Shown: positions 14,841-21,763 of the stretch, piece by piece
Layout: every line of letters begins with the position of its first letter
How positions within the stretch are numbered: position 1 is the first letter of the stretch
Origin: an uncultured Clostridium sp.
GTDB lineage: Bacteria; Bacillota; Clostridia; TANB77; CAG-508
Assembly (NCBI GenBank): GCA_900552555.1
Contig: URZW01000014.1
Location: 1 to 34,398, forward strand
Length of the DNA stretch: 34,398 nt
Direction: 5' to 3'
Position numbers and translations under genes: made by a program
The notes under the pieces: generated by a model
Seen by the model: the letters and a program-made list of their open reading frames with translations, nothing else
What the model was told of the DNA's origin: nothing
The model's database searches: none

Positions 14841-15743
14841 ATGGAAAGAACAATGTCTGTAGAAGATAAAATAAGAAGAGCAGAAGAAATATATGCAAAA
14901 AGGCAAGAAGGAACACAACGAAAAACAACAACAGTATCTTTAAATAATAACAATAAAAAAGATATAAAATTATTAAAAAAAATGATAATTCAAATAATAA
15001 TAAGTTTATTTATATATTTTGCAATATATATAATTCAAAACAACAATTACATATTCTCAGAAGACTTTTTAAAGAAAGCAAACGAAATATTATCATATGA
15101 CATGAACTTTTCACAAATATATCAGAACACAAAAAGCAATATAGAAAATGGAATCATAAATATAAAAAATAATGTGAAAACAACAGAACAAAACAATGTT
15201 CAAAATCAAGAAGTGCAAGGAGCAATAGGAGGAGCAGAAGAAACAAAAGGAAATATTGATTTACAAACAAACACACAAGAAAATAATCAAAAAAACGAAC
15301 AAGAAACAACACAAGAATTATCACAAGAAGAAAAAGACATAGAAAGCATAAAAGCTACAAGTACATTTATAAAACCAATAGAAGGAACAATAAGTTCAAA
15401 ATATGGACAAAGAGAGCCAACAACAGCAAGCGTTCCCAAAAATCATACAGGAGTAGATATAGCTGCCAGTTTAGGAACCAAAATAAAATCTGCAACAGCA
15501 GGAGAAGTTGTACTTGCATCAGAAGAAGGGGATTATGGCAAACATTTAAAAATTCAAATAGGAGATGTAAGCATTATTTATGCACATTGCAATAGTTTGT
15601 ATGTTAAACAAGGAGACCAAGTAAGCCAAGGACAAGAAATAGCAGAAGTTGGTTCAACAGGAAATTCAACAGGACCACATTTACATTTTGAAATGAGAAT
15701 ATCAGAGAGAACAATAGACCCACAAAAAATTTTAGAGTTATAA
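14841..15743 (+). CDS. spoIVFA: SpoIVFA-like membrane-anchored M23 (LytM) peptidase
   Basis: A 300-residue protein: charged cytoplasmic N-terminus, one membrane helix (about 48-64), a polar Gln/Glu/Asn-rich linker, and an M23 domain (about 175-300). All zinc and catalytic residues are present: His202 and Asp206 (HTGVD), His249 (YAHC), His280 and His282 (HLHFE). In Bacillus, SpoIVFA is a LytM-fold regulator that holds the site-2 protease SpoIVFB in the forespore membrane. Here the gene is followed 41 bases later by a SpoIVFB-type protease, so the same partnership is inferred. SpoIIQ-like or general cell-wall hydrolase roles remain possible because the active site is complete. The ribosome binding site is AGAAGGGA. 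Confidence 0.78.
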   Translation: MERTMSVEDKIRRAEEIYAKRQEGTQRKTTTVSLNNNNKKDIKLLKKMIIQIIISLFIYFAIYIIQNNNYIFSEDFLKKANEILSYDMNFSQIYQNTKSNIENGIINIKNNVKTTEQNNVQNQEVQGAIGGAEETKGNIDLQTNTQENNQKNEQETTQELSQEEKDIESIKATSTFIKPIEGTISSKYGQREPTTASVPKNHTGVDIAASLGTKIKSATAGEVVLASEEGDYGKHLKIQIGDVSIIYAHCNSLYVKQGDQVSQGQEIAEVGSTGNSTGPHLHFEMRISERTIDPQKILEL

Positions 15744-15784
15744 AAAGTTCTTTTGAACTGTAACGAAAACACGAAAGGAATAAA

Positions 15785-16447
15785 ATGAATATGAGATTTC
15801 GAATAGATTTAAAAATATTTATTTTTTTAATAATATTTTATTTTACAAAGCAAATTGAAATATACACAATGATAATGCTATTTGCACTGATACATGAAAT
15901 AGGACATCTATTGATGGGATTACTAATAGGGATGAAACCAGAAAAAATAGAGTTAATGCCATTTGGAGTATCAATATCATTTAAAATAAAGGTAGAAGAA
16001 TACAATAAAAAAATAAAAAAAGGCAATCTTCTAGAAATAAAAAAAATGGTAGTTGCATTAGCAGGACCACTAACAAACTTTATCATAATAATTATTACTA
16101 ATAACCTTAAAATAGATATATTTAAAAGCCTAATGATAATATATACAAATTTTTTAATAATGATATTTAATTTATTACCTATTTATCCTCTTGATGGTGG
16201 AAGAATTTTAAAAGGAATTTTACATATAAATTTTGGAATAAGAACAACAGAATTCTATATAAATATAATATCAAAAATTATGGTTGCAATAATAACAATA
16301 TTATCTAGTATATTGATTTTATATGTACATAATATAGCAATTTTATTTATAGATTTATACTTATGGTATTTAGTCTTAAAAGAGGATGTAAAATATAAAA
16401 AAAGAGAAGAGATTTATAATAAAATACTTGAAAATCAAAATATTTAA
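15785..16447 (+). CDS. spoIVFB: SpoIVFB-type site-2 protease (M50 family)
   Basis: A 220-residue membrane metalloprotease with about five to six hydrophobic segments. The zinc motif HEIGH is at residues 37-41 in the second segment, and the third ligand lies in NLLPIYPLDGGRILKG with Asp137. The FG-containing beta segment after HEIGH (ELMPFGVSISF) is typical of this family. In spore formers this enzyme cleaves pro-sigma-K in the mother cell; the preceding M23 gene supports that assignment. There is no CBS domain, so the length is below that of Bacillus SpoIVFB (288). ATG 15785 is annotated; a second ATG at 15791 has a better distance to AAGGA (15776-15780) and could be the true start. Confidence 0.85.
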   Translation: MNMRFRIDLKIFIFLIIFYFTKQIEIYTMIMLFALIHEIGHLLMGLLIGMKPEKIELMPFGVSISFKIKVEEYNKKIKKGNLLEIKKMVVALAGPLTNFIIIIITNNLKIDIFKSLMIIYTNFLIMIFNLLPIYPLDGGRILKGILHINFGIRTTEFYINIISKIMVAIITILSSILILYVHNIAILFIDLYLWYLVLKEDVKYKKREEIYNKILENQNI

Positions 16448-16476
16448 TAGTAAACTATACTAAAGAAAAAGTTACA

Positions 16477-16554
16477 TTTTATAGTTATTTTTAATTTAAA
16501 TAAAAATTGATAATATTGTGTTTATTATCAAATTAAAATAAAATAACTATAAAA
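16477..16554 (+). promoter_or_regulatory. long hairpin directly before the ribosome binding site of the pilin-like gene
   Basis: A perfect 15-base outer stem pairs TTTTATAGTTATTTT (16477-16491) with 16540-16554, and an inner stem pairs TTGATAAT (16507-16514) with ATTATCAA (16524-16531). The outer stem ends right where AAAGGAG begins. No T run follows on the + strand, so it looks like a 5' leader structure rather than a terminator. Confidence 0.5.
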
Positions 16555-16571
16555 AAAGGAGAACCCAAAAT

Positions 16572-17354
16572 ATGAAAGAAAAAATAAAAAATAGCAAAGG
16601 TATAACACTATCAACACTAGTAATTACAGTAATTATCATATTAATATTAACAGGAACAACCATATATAATGCACAAGGAAGTATTAGAATTCAAAAACTC
16701 ACAAAACTCACAAATGACATAGAATTACTAAGAGAAAAAGTATCAGACTATTACAACGAATATGGTGAAATACCAGCAAAAATTGAATATACAAACATTG
16801 ATAGCTTATCAAATATAAGAAGCAAAAAAAATGATACAGGAAAATTCTATGTAATTGATTTAGAAGCAATGCAAGGAATTTCATTAAATTATGGAAAAGA
16901 TTACGAAAAGATAAAAAATAACCCAACAAACGCAAATGAATATACAGATGTATATATAATAAATAAAGAAAGCCATAATATTTTCTTTGTACATGGAATT
17001 GCAATTCAAAGAGATGGAAACACAACAACATATTACACAGATTATACAAAACCAGATGAAACAACAGTGGACCTAAGATATATAGATGGAATTTTAGTTC
17101 CAGATGGATATTATTACATTGGAACAACAAAAGATAAAAGTATTGTAATTTCAAGTAACAAAGAAGAAAACATAGATGAAACAAATGCAAACCAATACAT
17201 TTGGACAAAACAAATTGTTGAATTAGAAAGTGTTCCAAGCAGTATAAAATTAGATAATAATCAAAATGAAGAAGAATTTTTAAAAAGTGTAAACAAGAAT
17301 AAAGGATACTTCAGAAATTCTGAAGGAAAAGTTGCATATACAATAGTAAAATAA
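16572..17354 (+). CDS. pilin-like protein with a class III-type signal, unknown C-terminal domain
   Basis: A 260-residue protein. The N-terminus MKEKIKNSKG is followed by ITLSTLVITVIIILILTGT, a prepilin-peptidase-like site (after Gly10) and helix. The Glu normally found at position 5 of the mature protein is replaced by Thr, so it may not be assembled or methylated like a true pilin. A helical stalk (TKLTNDIELLREKVSDYYNEYGEIP) and a beta-rich outer domain of about 170 residues that I do not recognise follow. Two other proteins here (21764 and 34239) carry the same kind of leader. It lies between spoIVFB and minD but ends in its own terminator. The ribosome binding site is AAAGGAGAA. Confidence 0.7.
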   Translation: MKEKIKNSKGITLSTLVITVIIILILTGTTIYNAQGSIRIQKLTKLTNDIELLREKVSDYYNEYGEIPAKIEYTNIDSLSNIRSKKNDTGKFYVIDLEAMQGISLNYGKDYEKIKNNPTNANEYTDVYIINKESHNIFFVHGIAIQRDGNTTTYYTDYTKPDETTVDLRYIDGILVPDGYYYIGTTKDKSIVISSNKEENIDETNANQYIWTKQIVELESVPSSIKLDNNQNEEEFLKSVNKNKGYFRNSEGKVAYTIVK

Positions 17355-17361
17355 GTTACAA

Positions 17362-17422
17362 TTTTCTGGGAATAATGCATGAAATATCATTCCTAGGTAT
17401 TTCATGCATTATTCCTAGAAAA
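17362..17422. repeat. 27-bp hairpin, dispersed palindromic repeat family (copy E)
   Basis: Arms 17362-17388 and 17396-17422 pair fully (two G-U pairs) around a seven-base loop. The right arm shares AGGTATTTCA and GCATTATTC with the 25067-25293 element. It lies just after the stop codon of the pilin-like gene and before its terminator. Confidence 0.75.
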
Positions 17423-17446
17423 CGGTAAGTTATAGAATAAGAAAAC

Positions 17447-17479
17447 AACTCAAAAAGCAATTGACTTTTTGAGTTTTTC
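17447..17479 (+). terminator. terminator between the pilin-like gene and minD
   Basis: AACTCAAAAAG (17447-17457) pairs with CTTTTTGAGTT (17465-17475), followed by Ts. The minD -35 box overlaps its loop and right arm. Confidence 0.75.
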
Positions 17480-17489
17480 GTTGTATTAT
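17461..17489 (+). promoter_or_regulatory. promoter of minD-minE-rodA, overlapping the terminator
   Basis: TTGACT (17461-17466), 17 bases, TATTAT (17484-17489). A second possible -10 (TATACT) follows at about 17490-17496. The start is predicted near 17496, just upstream of AAAGGAGAT. Confidence 0.55.
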
Positions 17490-17515
17490 ATATACTATAA
17501 AAAAGAAAGGAGATT

Positions 17516-17545
17516 ATGTTAGCCAACATGACTAACATAGACTAG
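17516..17545 (+). CDS. possible 9-codon leader ORF (MLANMTNID) before minD
   Basis: ATG 17516 follows the ideal site AAAGGAGAT (17506-17513), and the frame ends at TAG 17543-17545, five bases before the minD ATG. The minD start itself has no ribosome binding site nearby. The ORF start lies in a hairpin, ATGTTAG (17516-17522) with CTAACAT (17532-17538). Either the leader is translated and coupled to minD, or the hairpin brings the ribosome binding site closer to the minD start. It is inferred from layout only. Confidence 0.4.
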   Translation: MLANMTNID

Positions 17546-17550
17546 CGAAT

Positions 17551-18342
17551 ATGGGAGAAGTAATAGTTATAACATCAGGAAAAGGTGGAGTAGGAAAAAC
17601 AACAACAACAGCAAATTTAGGATCAAGCTTAGCAGTAGAAGGAAAAAAAGTATGTTTAATAGACACAGACATTGGACTAAGAAACTTAGACGTTGTAATG
17701 GGATTAGAAAATAGAATAGTATATGACATAGTAGATGTTGTAGAAGAAAAATGTAAATTAAGACAAGCATTAATAAAAGATAAAAGATTCAAAGAATTAT
17801 ACCTACTACCAGCCGCACAAACAAGAGATAAAAGTGCAGTAAATGAAGAACAAATGAAAAAACTAACAGATAAACTAAAAGAAGAATTTGACTATATACT
17901 AATAGACTGCCCAGCTGGAATCGAACAAGGATTTAAAAATGCTATTGCAGGAGCAGACAGAGCAATAGTAGTTACAACAGCCGAAATATCAGCAATAAGA
18001 GATGCTGACAGAATAATCGGATTACTAGAATCATCAGAAATAAAAAATCCTGAATTAGTAATAAACAGAATAAGACCTAATATGGTAAGAAAAGGCGAAA
18101 TGATGGATGTTGACGACATAGTAGACCTATTATCAATAGACCTAATAGGAGTAGTTCCAGATGATGAATACATAATTACACAAACAAATAAAGGTGAACC
18201 AGTAATACAAAACAAAAAAGCACCATCAGGAAAAGCATATATGGAAATAGCAAAAAGAGTATTAGGAGAAAAAATAGAAATAACAATACCAGGTAGAGAA
18301 AAAGGACTTTGGGCAAAAATAAAAAGATTCTTTAAAAAATAA
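17551..18342 (+). CDS. minD: septum site-determining ATPase MinD
   Basis: A 263-residue ParA/MinD-family ATPase that binds the membrane in its ATP form and places the division inhibitor. The deviant Walker A motif SGKGGVGKTTT is at 9-19 with signature Lys11, followed by DTDIGLRNLD (switch I region) and DCPAGIEQG (Walker B/switch II). The C-terminal amphipathic membrane-targeting helix is GLWAKIKRFFKK. The length matches the family (about 265). ATG 17551 is the conserved start but has no close ribosome binding site; see the leader ORF. minE follows 30 bases later. No minC is found in the window, although MinC is MinD's usual effector. Confidence 0.95.
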   Translation: MGEVIVITSGKGGVGKTTTTANLGSSLAVEGKKVCLIDTDIGLRNLDVVMGLENRIVYDIVDVVEEKCKLRQALIKDKRFKELYLLPAAQTRDKSAVNEEQMKKLTDKLKEEFDYILIDCPAGIEQGFKNAIAGADRAIVVTTAEISAIRDADRIIGLLESSEIKNPELVINRIRPNMVRKGEMMDVDDIVDLLSIDLIGVVPDDEYIITQTNKGEPVIQNKKAPSGKAYMEIAKRVLGEKIEITIPGREKGLWAKIKRFFKK

Positions 18343-18372
18343 TAAAAGAGCTAAGTGGAGGGATAGGAAATA

Positions 18373-19017
18373 ATGTTTGAAAATATAATAAACTTCTTTA
18401 AAAATATAGGCAAAAAAGAAGAAAATAAAAAAGAACAAGAAAGTTCAAAAGATGCAGCAAAAGAAAGATTACATCTAGTATTAATGCAAGACAGAGCAAA
18501 TGTTTCAGCAGACTTTTTAGAACTTATGAAACAAGAAATAATTGATGTAATAAAAAAATATATAGAAGTTGATGAAAAAGAAATAGATGTAAGATTAACA
18601 AATAAAGAAAATGAAGACGGAACGAATGGAGCACCAGCATTATATGCCAATATTCCTATTCTAAATATAAAAAATGATGCAAGAAAAATAGGCAAAAAAG
18701 AAGTAGAAGAAAAAGAAGAAAATAAAGAAGATAAACAAAATAATGAAATAGAAAACAACCAAGAAGCAAAACAAAAAGAAAAAAAGGATTCAGACAAAAT
18801 TGAAAAAACAGCAGAAAATAATAAAGAAGAACAAAAAGAAATAAAAGAGCAAGAAAAAATACAGGAAATCATTGATAATGTTATAGAAACAGCAGAAAAC
18901 AATAAAACAGAAAGTATAGAAGAAAACAAAAATAAAGAAGAACAAAACGAAAAGACAGAAAAACAAACAAAAAAAGGACAAGTAGAAGAAAAACAAAAAG
19001 TTAAATCAGAAAAATAG
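18373..19017 (+). CDS. minE: MinE with a long charged C-terminal extension
   Basis: A 214-residue protein; typical MinE has about 85-95 residues. Residues 1-100 align well with MinE: an N-terminal amphipathic segment (MFENIINFFKNIG), the MinD-contact helix/strand (AKERLHLVLMQDRANVSADFLELMKQEIIDVIKKYIEVDE) and the dimerisation strands (IDVRLTNKE, LYANIPILNI). Residues 105-214 are almost only Lys, Glu, Asn and Gln, probably disordered or a single charged helix, and not part of the known family. MinE stimulates MinD ATPase and drives pole-to-pole or ring patterning. The ribosome binding site is GGAGGGATAGG, and the gene is inside the minD operon. The extension is translated in the same uninterrupted frame, so it is not a frame error. 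Confidence 0.88.
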   Translation: MFENIINFFKNIGKKEENKKEQESSKDAAKERLHLVLMQDRANVSADFLELMKQEIIDVIKKYIEVDEKEIDVRLTNKENEDGTNGAPALYANIPILNIKNDARKIGKKEVEEKEENKEDKQNNEIENNQEAKQKEKKDSDKIEKTAENNKEEQKEIKEQEKIQEIIDNVIETAENNKTESIEENKNKEEQNEKTEKQTKKGQVEEKQKVKSEK

Positions 19018-19040
19018 AAAAAGGAAAAAGAGTTGATTTA

Positions 19041-20148
19041 ATGAGAAAAAGAGAATTTAAAAATATGGAATGGGGCTTGTTAGTAGTAGCAGTAATCTTA
19101 TCAATAATAGGAATAATCGCACTATTTTCAGCAACACAAGAAACAGAATATGATGAATTTAAAAAACAAATAATTTGGTTTTGTGTAAGCATTGTAATAA
19201 TGGTAATAGTAATGCTAATAAATTATGAAACATTAGTAAAGCTATCGCCAATTTTTTATGGTATATCCATAATCTTGTTAATAGCGGTATTATTTACAAA
19301 ACCAGTAAATGGAGCAACAAGTTGGTTTGACATAGGGGGATTTTCATTTCAGCCATCTGAATTTGCCAAAGTTGCGGTCATACTATTTTTAGCATTTATA
19401 ATAGCAAAAATTCAAGAAAAATATGTAGAAGATATAAATAAACCAACAAGATTATTAATAATATTTGTAGCAGTTGCAATACCATTATTATTAATAATAA
19501 AACAACCAGATTATGGAACAGGAATGGCATTTTGCATAGCATTAGCAATGATACTATTTACAGCTGGATTAGATAAAAAATATATTATAGGTGTAGTATT
19601 AATAGCATGTATATCAATTCCAATATTATATAATTTTATATTACCAGAACATGCTAAAAAAAGAATTGATATATTCTTAAACCCAGAATCAGACCCACGA
19701 GGAAGCGGATATAATATTATACAATCAAAATTAGCCATAGGAGCAGGACAATTAACAGGAATGGGACTATTAAAAGGAAACCAAACTCAATTAGGATATT
19801 TGTACCCAAAAACAACAGACTTTATTTTTTCTGTAATTGGCGAAGAAATGGGATTTATAATTGGACGGTACAATTATAGTACTATATGTATTTCTGGTCA
19901 CAAAAGCAATTTATATAGCAAAGACGGCTAAAGATACAACAGGCTCATTAATAGCTTCCGGAATAGCAGGTGTATTTTTATTTCATATGGCAGAAAATAT
20001 AGGTATGGTAATGGGGTTACTTCCAATTACAGGTGTACCATTATTGTTTGTTAGCTACGGTGGAAGTTCTATGATTACAAGTTACATTTTAGTTGGTATA
20101 TTATTAAATATAAGTAGTAAAAGACAAAAAACAATATTTGTAAAATAG
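19041..20148 (+). pseudogene. rodA: rodA (SEDS glycan polymerase), split by a single-base frameshift near 19866
   Basis: RodA polymerises lipid II during cell elongation as part of the rod complex. The first frame (19041-19931) encodes the N-terminal two thirds: several membrane helices, WFDIGGFSFQPSEFAKVA, and the loop RIDIFLNPESDPRGSGYNIIQSKLAIGAGQLTGMGL. At VIGEEMGFII it departs from the family, reads about 20 unrelated residues and stops. The correct C-terminus (GTIIVLYVFLV... MVMGLLPITGVPLLFVSYGGSSM) is in another frame ending at 20148. Dropping one base near 19866 (C between GGA and GGT) restores GFIIGGTIIVL. Because the residues on both sides are well conserved, a sequencing error or very recent mutation is likely. 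minE and rodA are in one operon. Confidence 0.85.
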
Positions 20149-20250
20149 GGACGTTCCTTTTTTCCCTTTTCAGGGATTAAGGGACGTTCCTTGTTTTCCC
20201 TTTTTGCAGGGATTTAGGGACAGTGCTTTAATCCCATTTTTTTCAGGAGA
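20147..20250. repeat. three tandem degenerate units of a GGGACGTTCC repeat
   Basis: Units start at about 20147, 20180 and 20216, each about 33-36 bases. The first two begin AGGGACGTTCCTT and continue with TTTTCCC, a T run and CAGGGATT. The third begins AGGGACAGTGCTTTAATCCC. The block lies directly after the rodA stop and before dus. The core GGGACGTTCCTTTT resembles the arms of the 9651-9783 repeat. Confidence 0.7.
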
Positions 20251-20320
20251 AAATTTGGAACCAATAGGGGGACATTATTAATTGAGTCCGCATTTGTTCA
20301 ACTGTTTTATCGGAGGAAGT

Positions 20321-21292
20321 ATGTATTTAAAAAAATTAAAAATAGGAAATGTAGAATTAGAAAATAACTTGATATTAGCACCAATGGCCGGAGTAACAGA
20401 CTTACCATTTAGAAAAATATGTAAAGAATTTGGACCAGGATTAGTATGCACAGAAATGGTAAGTAGCAAAGCAATATTCCACGACGATTCAAAAACAAAA
20501 ATGTTAATGAATATAAATGGAGAAAAAAGACCAATAAGCATGCAAATATTTGGTAGTGACGAAGAAACAATGGGATATGCATCGAAATATGTTTCAGAAT
20601 TAGCTGATATAGTAGATATAAATATGGGATGCCCTGCACCAAAAGTAGTAAAAAACGGTGATGGAAGCAAACTTTTATTAGACATAGAACAAGCAGAAAA
20701 AGTAATAAAATCAGTTGTAAAAAATTCAACTAAACCTGTAACTTTGAAAATGAGAAAAGGATGGGATTGTGAACATATTGTTGCAGTTGATTTTGCAAAA
20801 ATGGCAGAACAAGCTGGAGTATCAGCAATTACAATTCATGGAAGAACAAGAACAGAGATGTATTCAGGTAAGACAGATTTAGATATCATTAAAAAAGTAA
20901 AAGAATCGGTTAGTATTCCTGTAATAGGAAATGGAGATGTTGTTGATGAAGAGTCAGCTTTAAAAATGTTTGAATATACCGGTGTTGATGGAATTATGAT
21001 TGGAAGAGGAACATTTGGAAACCCATGGATATTTGAAAAAATAAAACATTTTTTGGAAACTAGAGAGAAATTGCCTGAAGTATCAAATGAGGAAAAACTT
21101 AGAGTAATAAAAGAGCAAATTAAATTAGAACTAGAAAACAAACCTGAAGTAACAGCTATTAGAGAAATGAGAAAACACATCGCATGGTACACTAAAAATA
21201 TGCCAAATTCTAGTGAATTTAGATGTGAAATTAATAAAATTGAAGATAAAGATTTATTAATGAAAACAGTAGAAGAATATTTTTTGAATTAA
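20321..21292 (+). CDS. dus: tRNA-dihydrouridine synthase (DusB/NifR3 type)
   Basis: A 323-residue FMN enzyme that reduces uridines in tRNA D-loops. The TIM barrel starts with LAPMAGVTDLPFRKIC (FMN phosphate region). Catalytic Cys104 lies in NMGCPAPKVVKNGDGSKLL, with ITIHGRTRTEMYSG and PVIGNGDV, then GIMIGRGTFGNPWIF for FMN binding. The C-terminal helical domain (about 245-323) contacts tRNA. The start is ATG 20321 after CGGAGGAAGT; an in-frame TTG at 20282 is unsupported. It stands between the repeat block and a bidirectional terminator. Confidence 0.93.
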   Translation: MYLKKLKIGNVELENNLILAPMAGVTDLPFRKICKEFGPGLVCTEMVSSKAIFHDDSKTKMLMNINGEKRPISMQIFGSDEETMGYASKYVSELADIVDINMGCPAPKVVKNGDGSKLLLDIEQAEKVIKSVVKNSTKPVTLKMRKGWDCEHIVAVDFAKMAEQAGVSAITIHGRTRTEMYSGKTDLDIIKKVKESVSIPVIGNGDVVDEESALKMFEYTGVDGIMIGRGTFGNPWIFEKIKHFLETREKLPEVSNEEKLRVIKEQIKLELENKPEVTAIREMRKHIAWYTKNMPNSSEFRCEINKIEDKDLLMKTVEEYFLN

Positions 21293-21333
21293 TAAAAAAC
21301 AAAAATTCTTTGAAATTAATTAAGTAAAAAGTC

Positions 21334-21385
21334 AAAAAACAAAAATGGGGCGAGTGAAAATAGAATCGTCTCATTTTTGTTTTTT
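21334..21385. terminator. bidirectional terminator between dus and the XRE gene
   Basis: Arms 21334-21353 and 21366-21385 pair over all 20 positions (two G-U), starting with six As and ending with six Ts. It can therefore terminate transcription from both converging genes; its right arm overlaps the last codons of the minus-strand gene. Confidence 0.85.
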
Positions 21386-21613
21386 CTTATTATTTTTTAA
21401 ACTTCTATAAGGTTTAGACATATCAGTAATTCCCAATAAATAATCACATGAAGTTCCATAAAAATTTGCTAATTTTATTAAATTGTAAATATCTATCGTT
21501 ATTTCACCAGTTTCATACCTAGAATATGTCTGTTGCGTACATCCCAATAATTTAGCCAATTCTTTTTGTGTTAAATCTCTATCTTCCCTTAAATCTCTAA
21601 TTCTTAATTTCAT
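21371..21613 (-). CDS. XRE-family repressor divergent from the pilin-like/discoidin gene
   Basis: An 80-residue DNA-binding protein. Residues 5-60 form a classic Cro/CI helix-turn-helix (LREDRDLTQKELAKLLGCTQQTYSRYETGEITID, then LANFYGTSCDYLLGI); the remaining 20 are a Lys-rich tail. No sensing domain is present. The start is ATG 21613 after GGTGAT. The gene is divergent from the pilin-like gene at 21764, and the 150-base interval holds two palindromes (21647-21658 and 21662-21684) that are likely operators. Binding there would block its own promoter (-10 TATAAT about 21629-21634) and control the neighbour. An equivalent arrangement is repeated at 33828-34398. Confidence 0.85.
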   Translation of the reverse strand: MKLRIRDLREDRDLTQKELAKLLGCTQQTYSRYETGEITIDIYNLIKLANFYGTSCDYLLGITDMSKPYRSLKNNKKKQK

Positions 21614-21646
21614 ATTATATCACCACAGAAATTATAAAATATTCTT

Positions 21647-21658
21647 AATACGCGTATT
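21647..21658. promoter_or_regulatory. operator-like palindrome 1 of the first XRE/pilin module
   Basis: AATACGCGTATT is a perfect 12-base palindrome, located over the -35 region of the XRE promoter. Confidence 0.6.
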
Positions 21659-21661
21659 GGT

Positions 21662-21684
21662 TTTTACACGCATTGCGTGTAAAA
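21662..21684. promoter_or_regulatory. operator-like palindrome 2 of the first XRE/pilin module
   Basis: Perfect 10-base arms TTTTACACGC (21662-21671) and GCGTGTAAAA (21675-21684) are separated by ATT, and end four bases before the -35 of the pilin-like gene. The TACGC/TACACGC half-site resemblance to palindrome 1 suggests the same repressor. Confidence 0.65.
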
Positions 21685-21687
21685 CAA

Positions 21688-21715
21688 TTGGAATATAAAA
21701 GAGATATTTTATAAT
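21688..21715 (+). promoter_or_regulatory. promoter of the pilin-like/discoidin gene
   Basis: TTGGAA (21688-21693), 16 bases, TATAAT (21710-21715), immediately downstream of operator-like palindrome 2. Confidence 0.55.
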
Positions 21716-21763
21716 TATATTAAGAGTATGAAAAGACATAAGAAACAAAGGAGGAGATAAAAA

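Noticed and set aside
20147..20250. CRISPR-like array
   Set aside because: The three units are contiguous and degenerate, with no unique spacers, and no cas genes are present.
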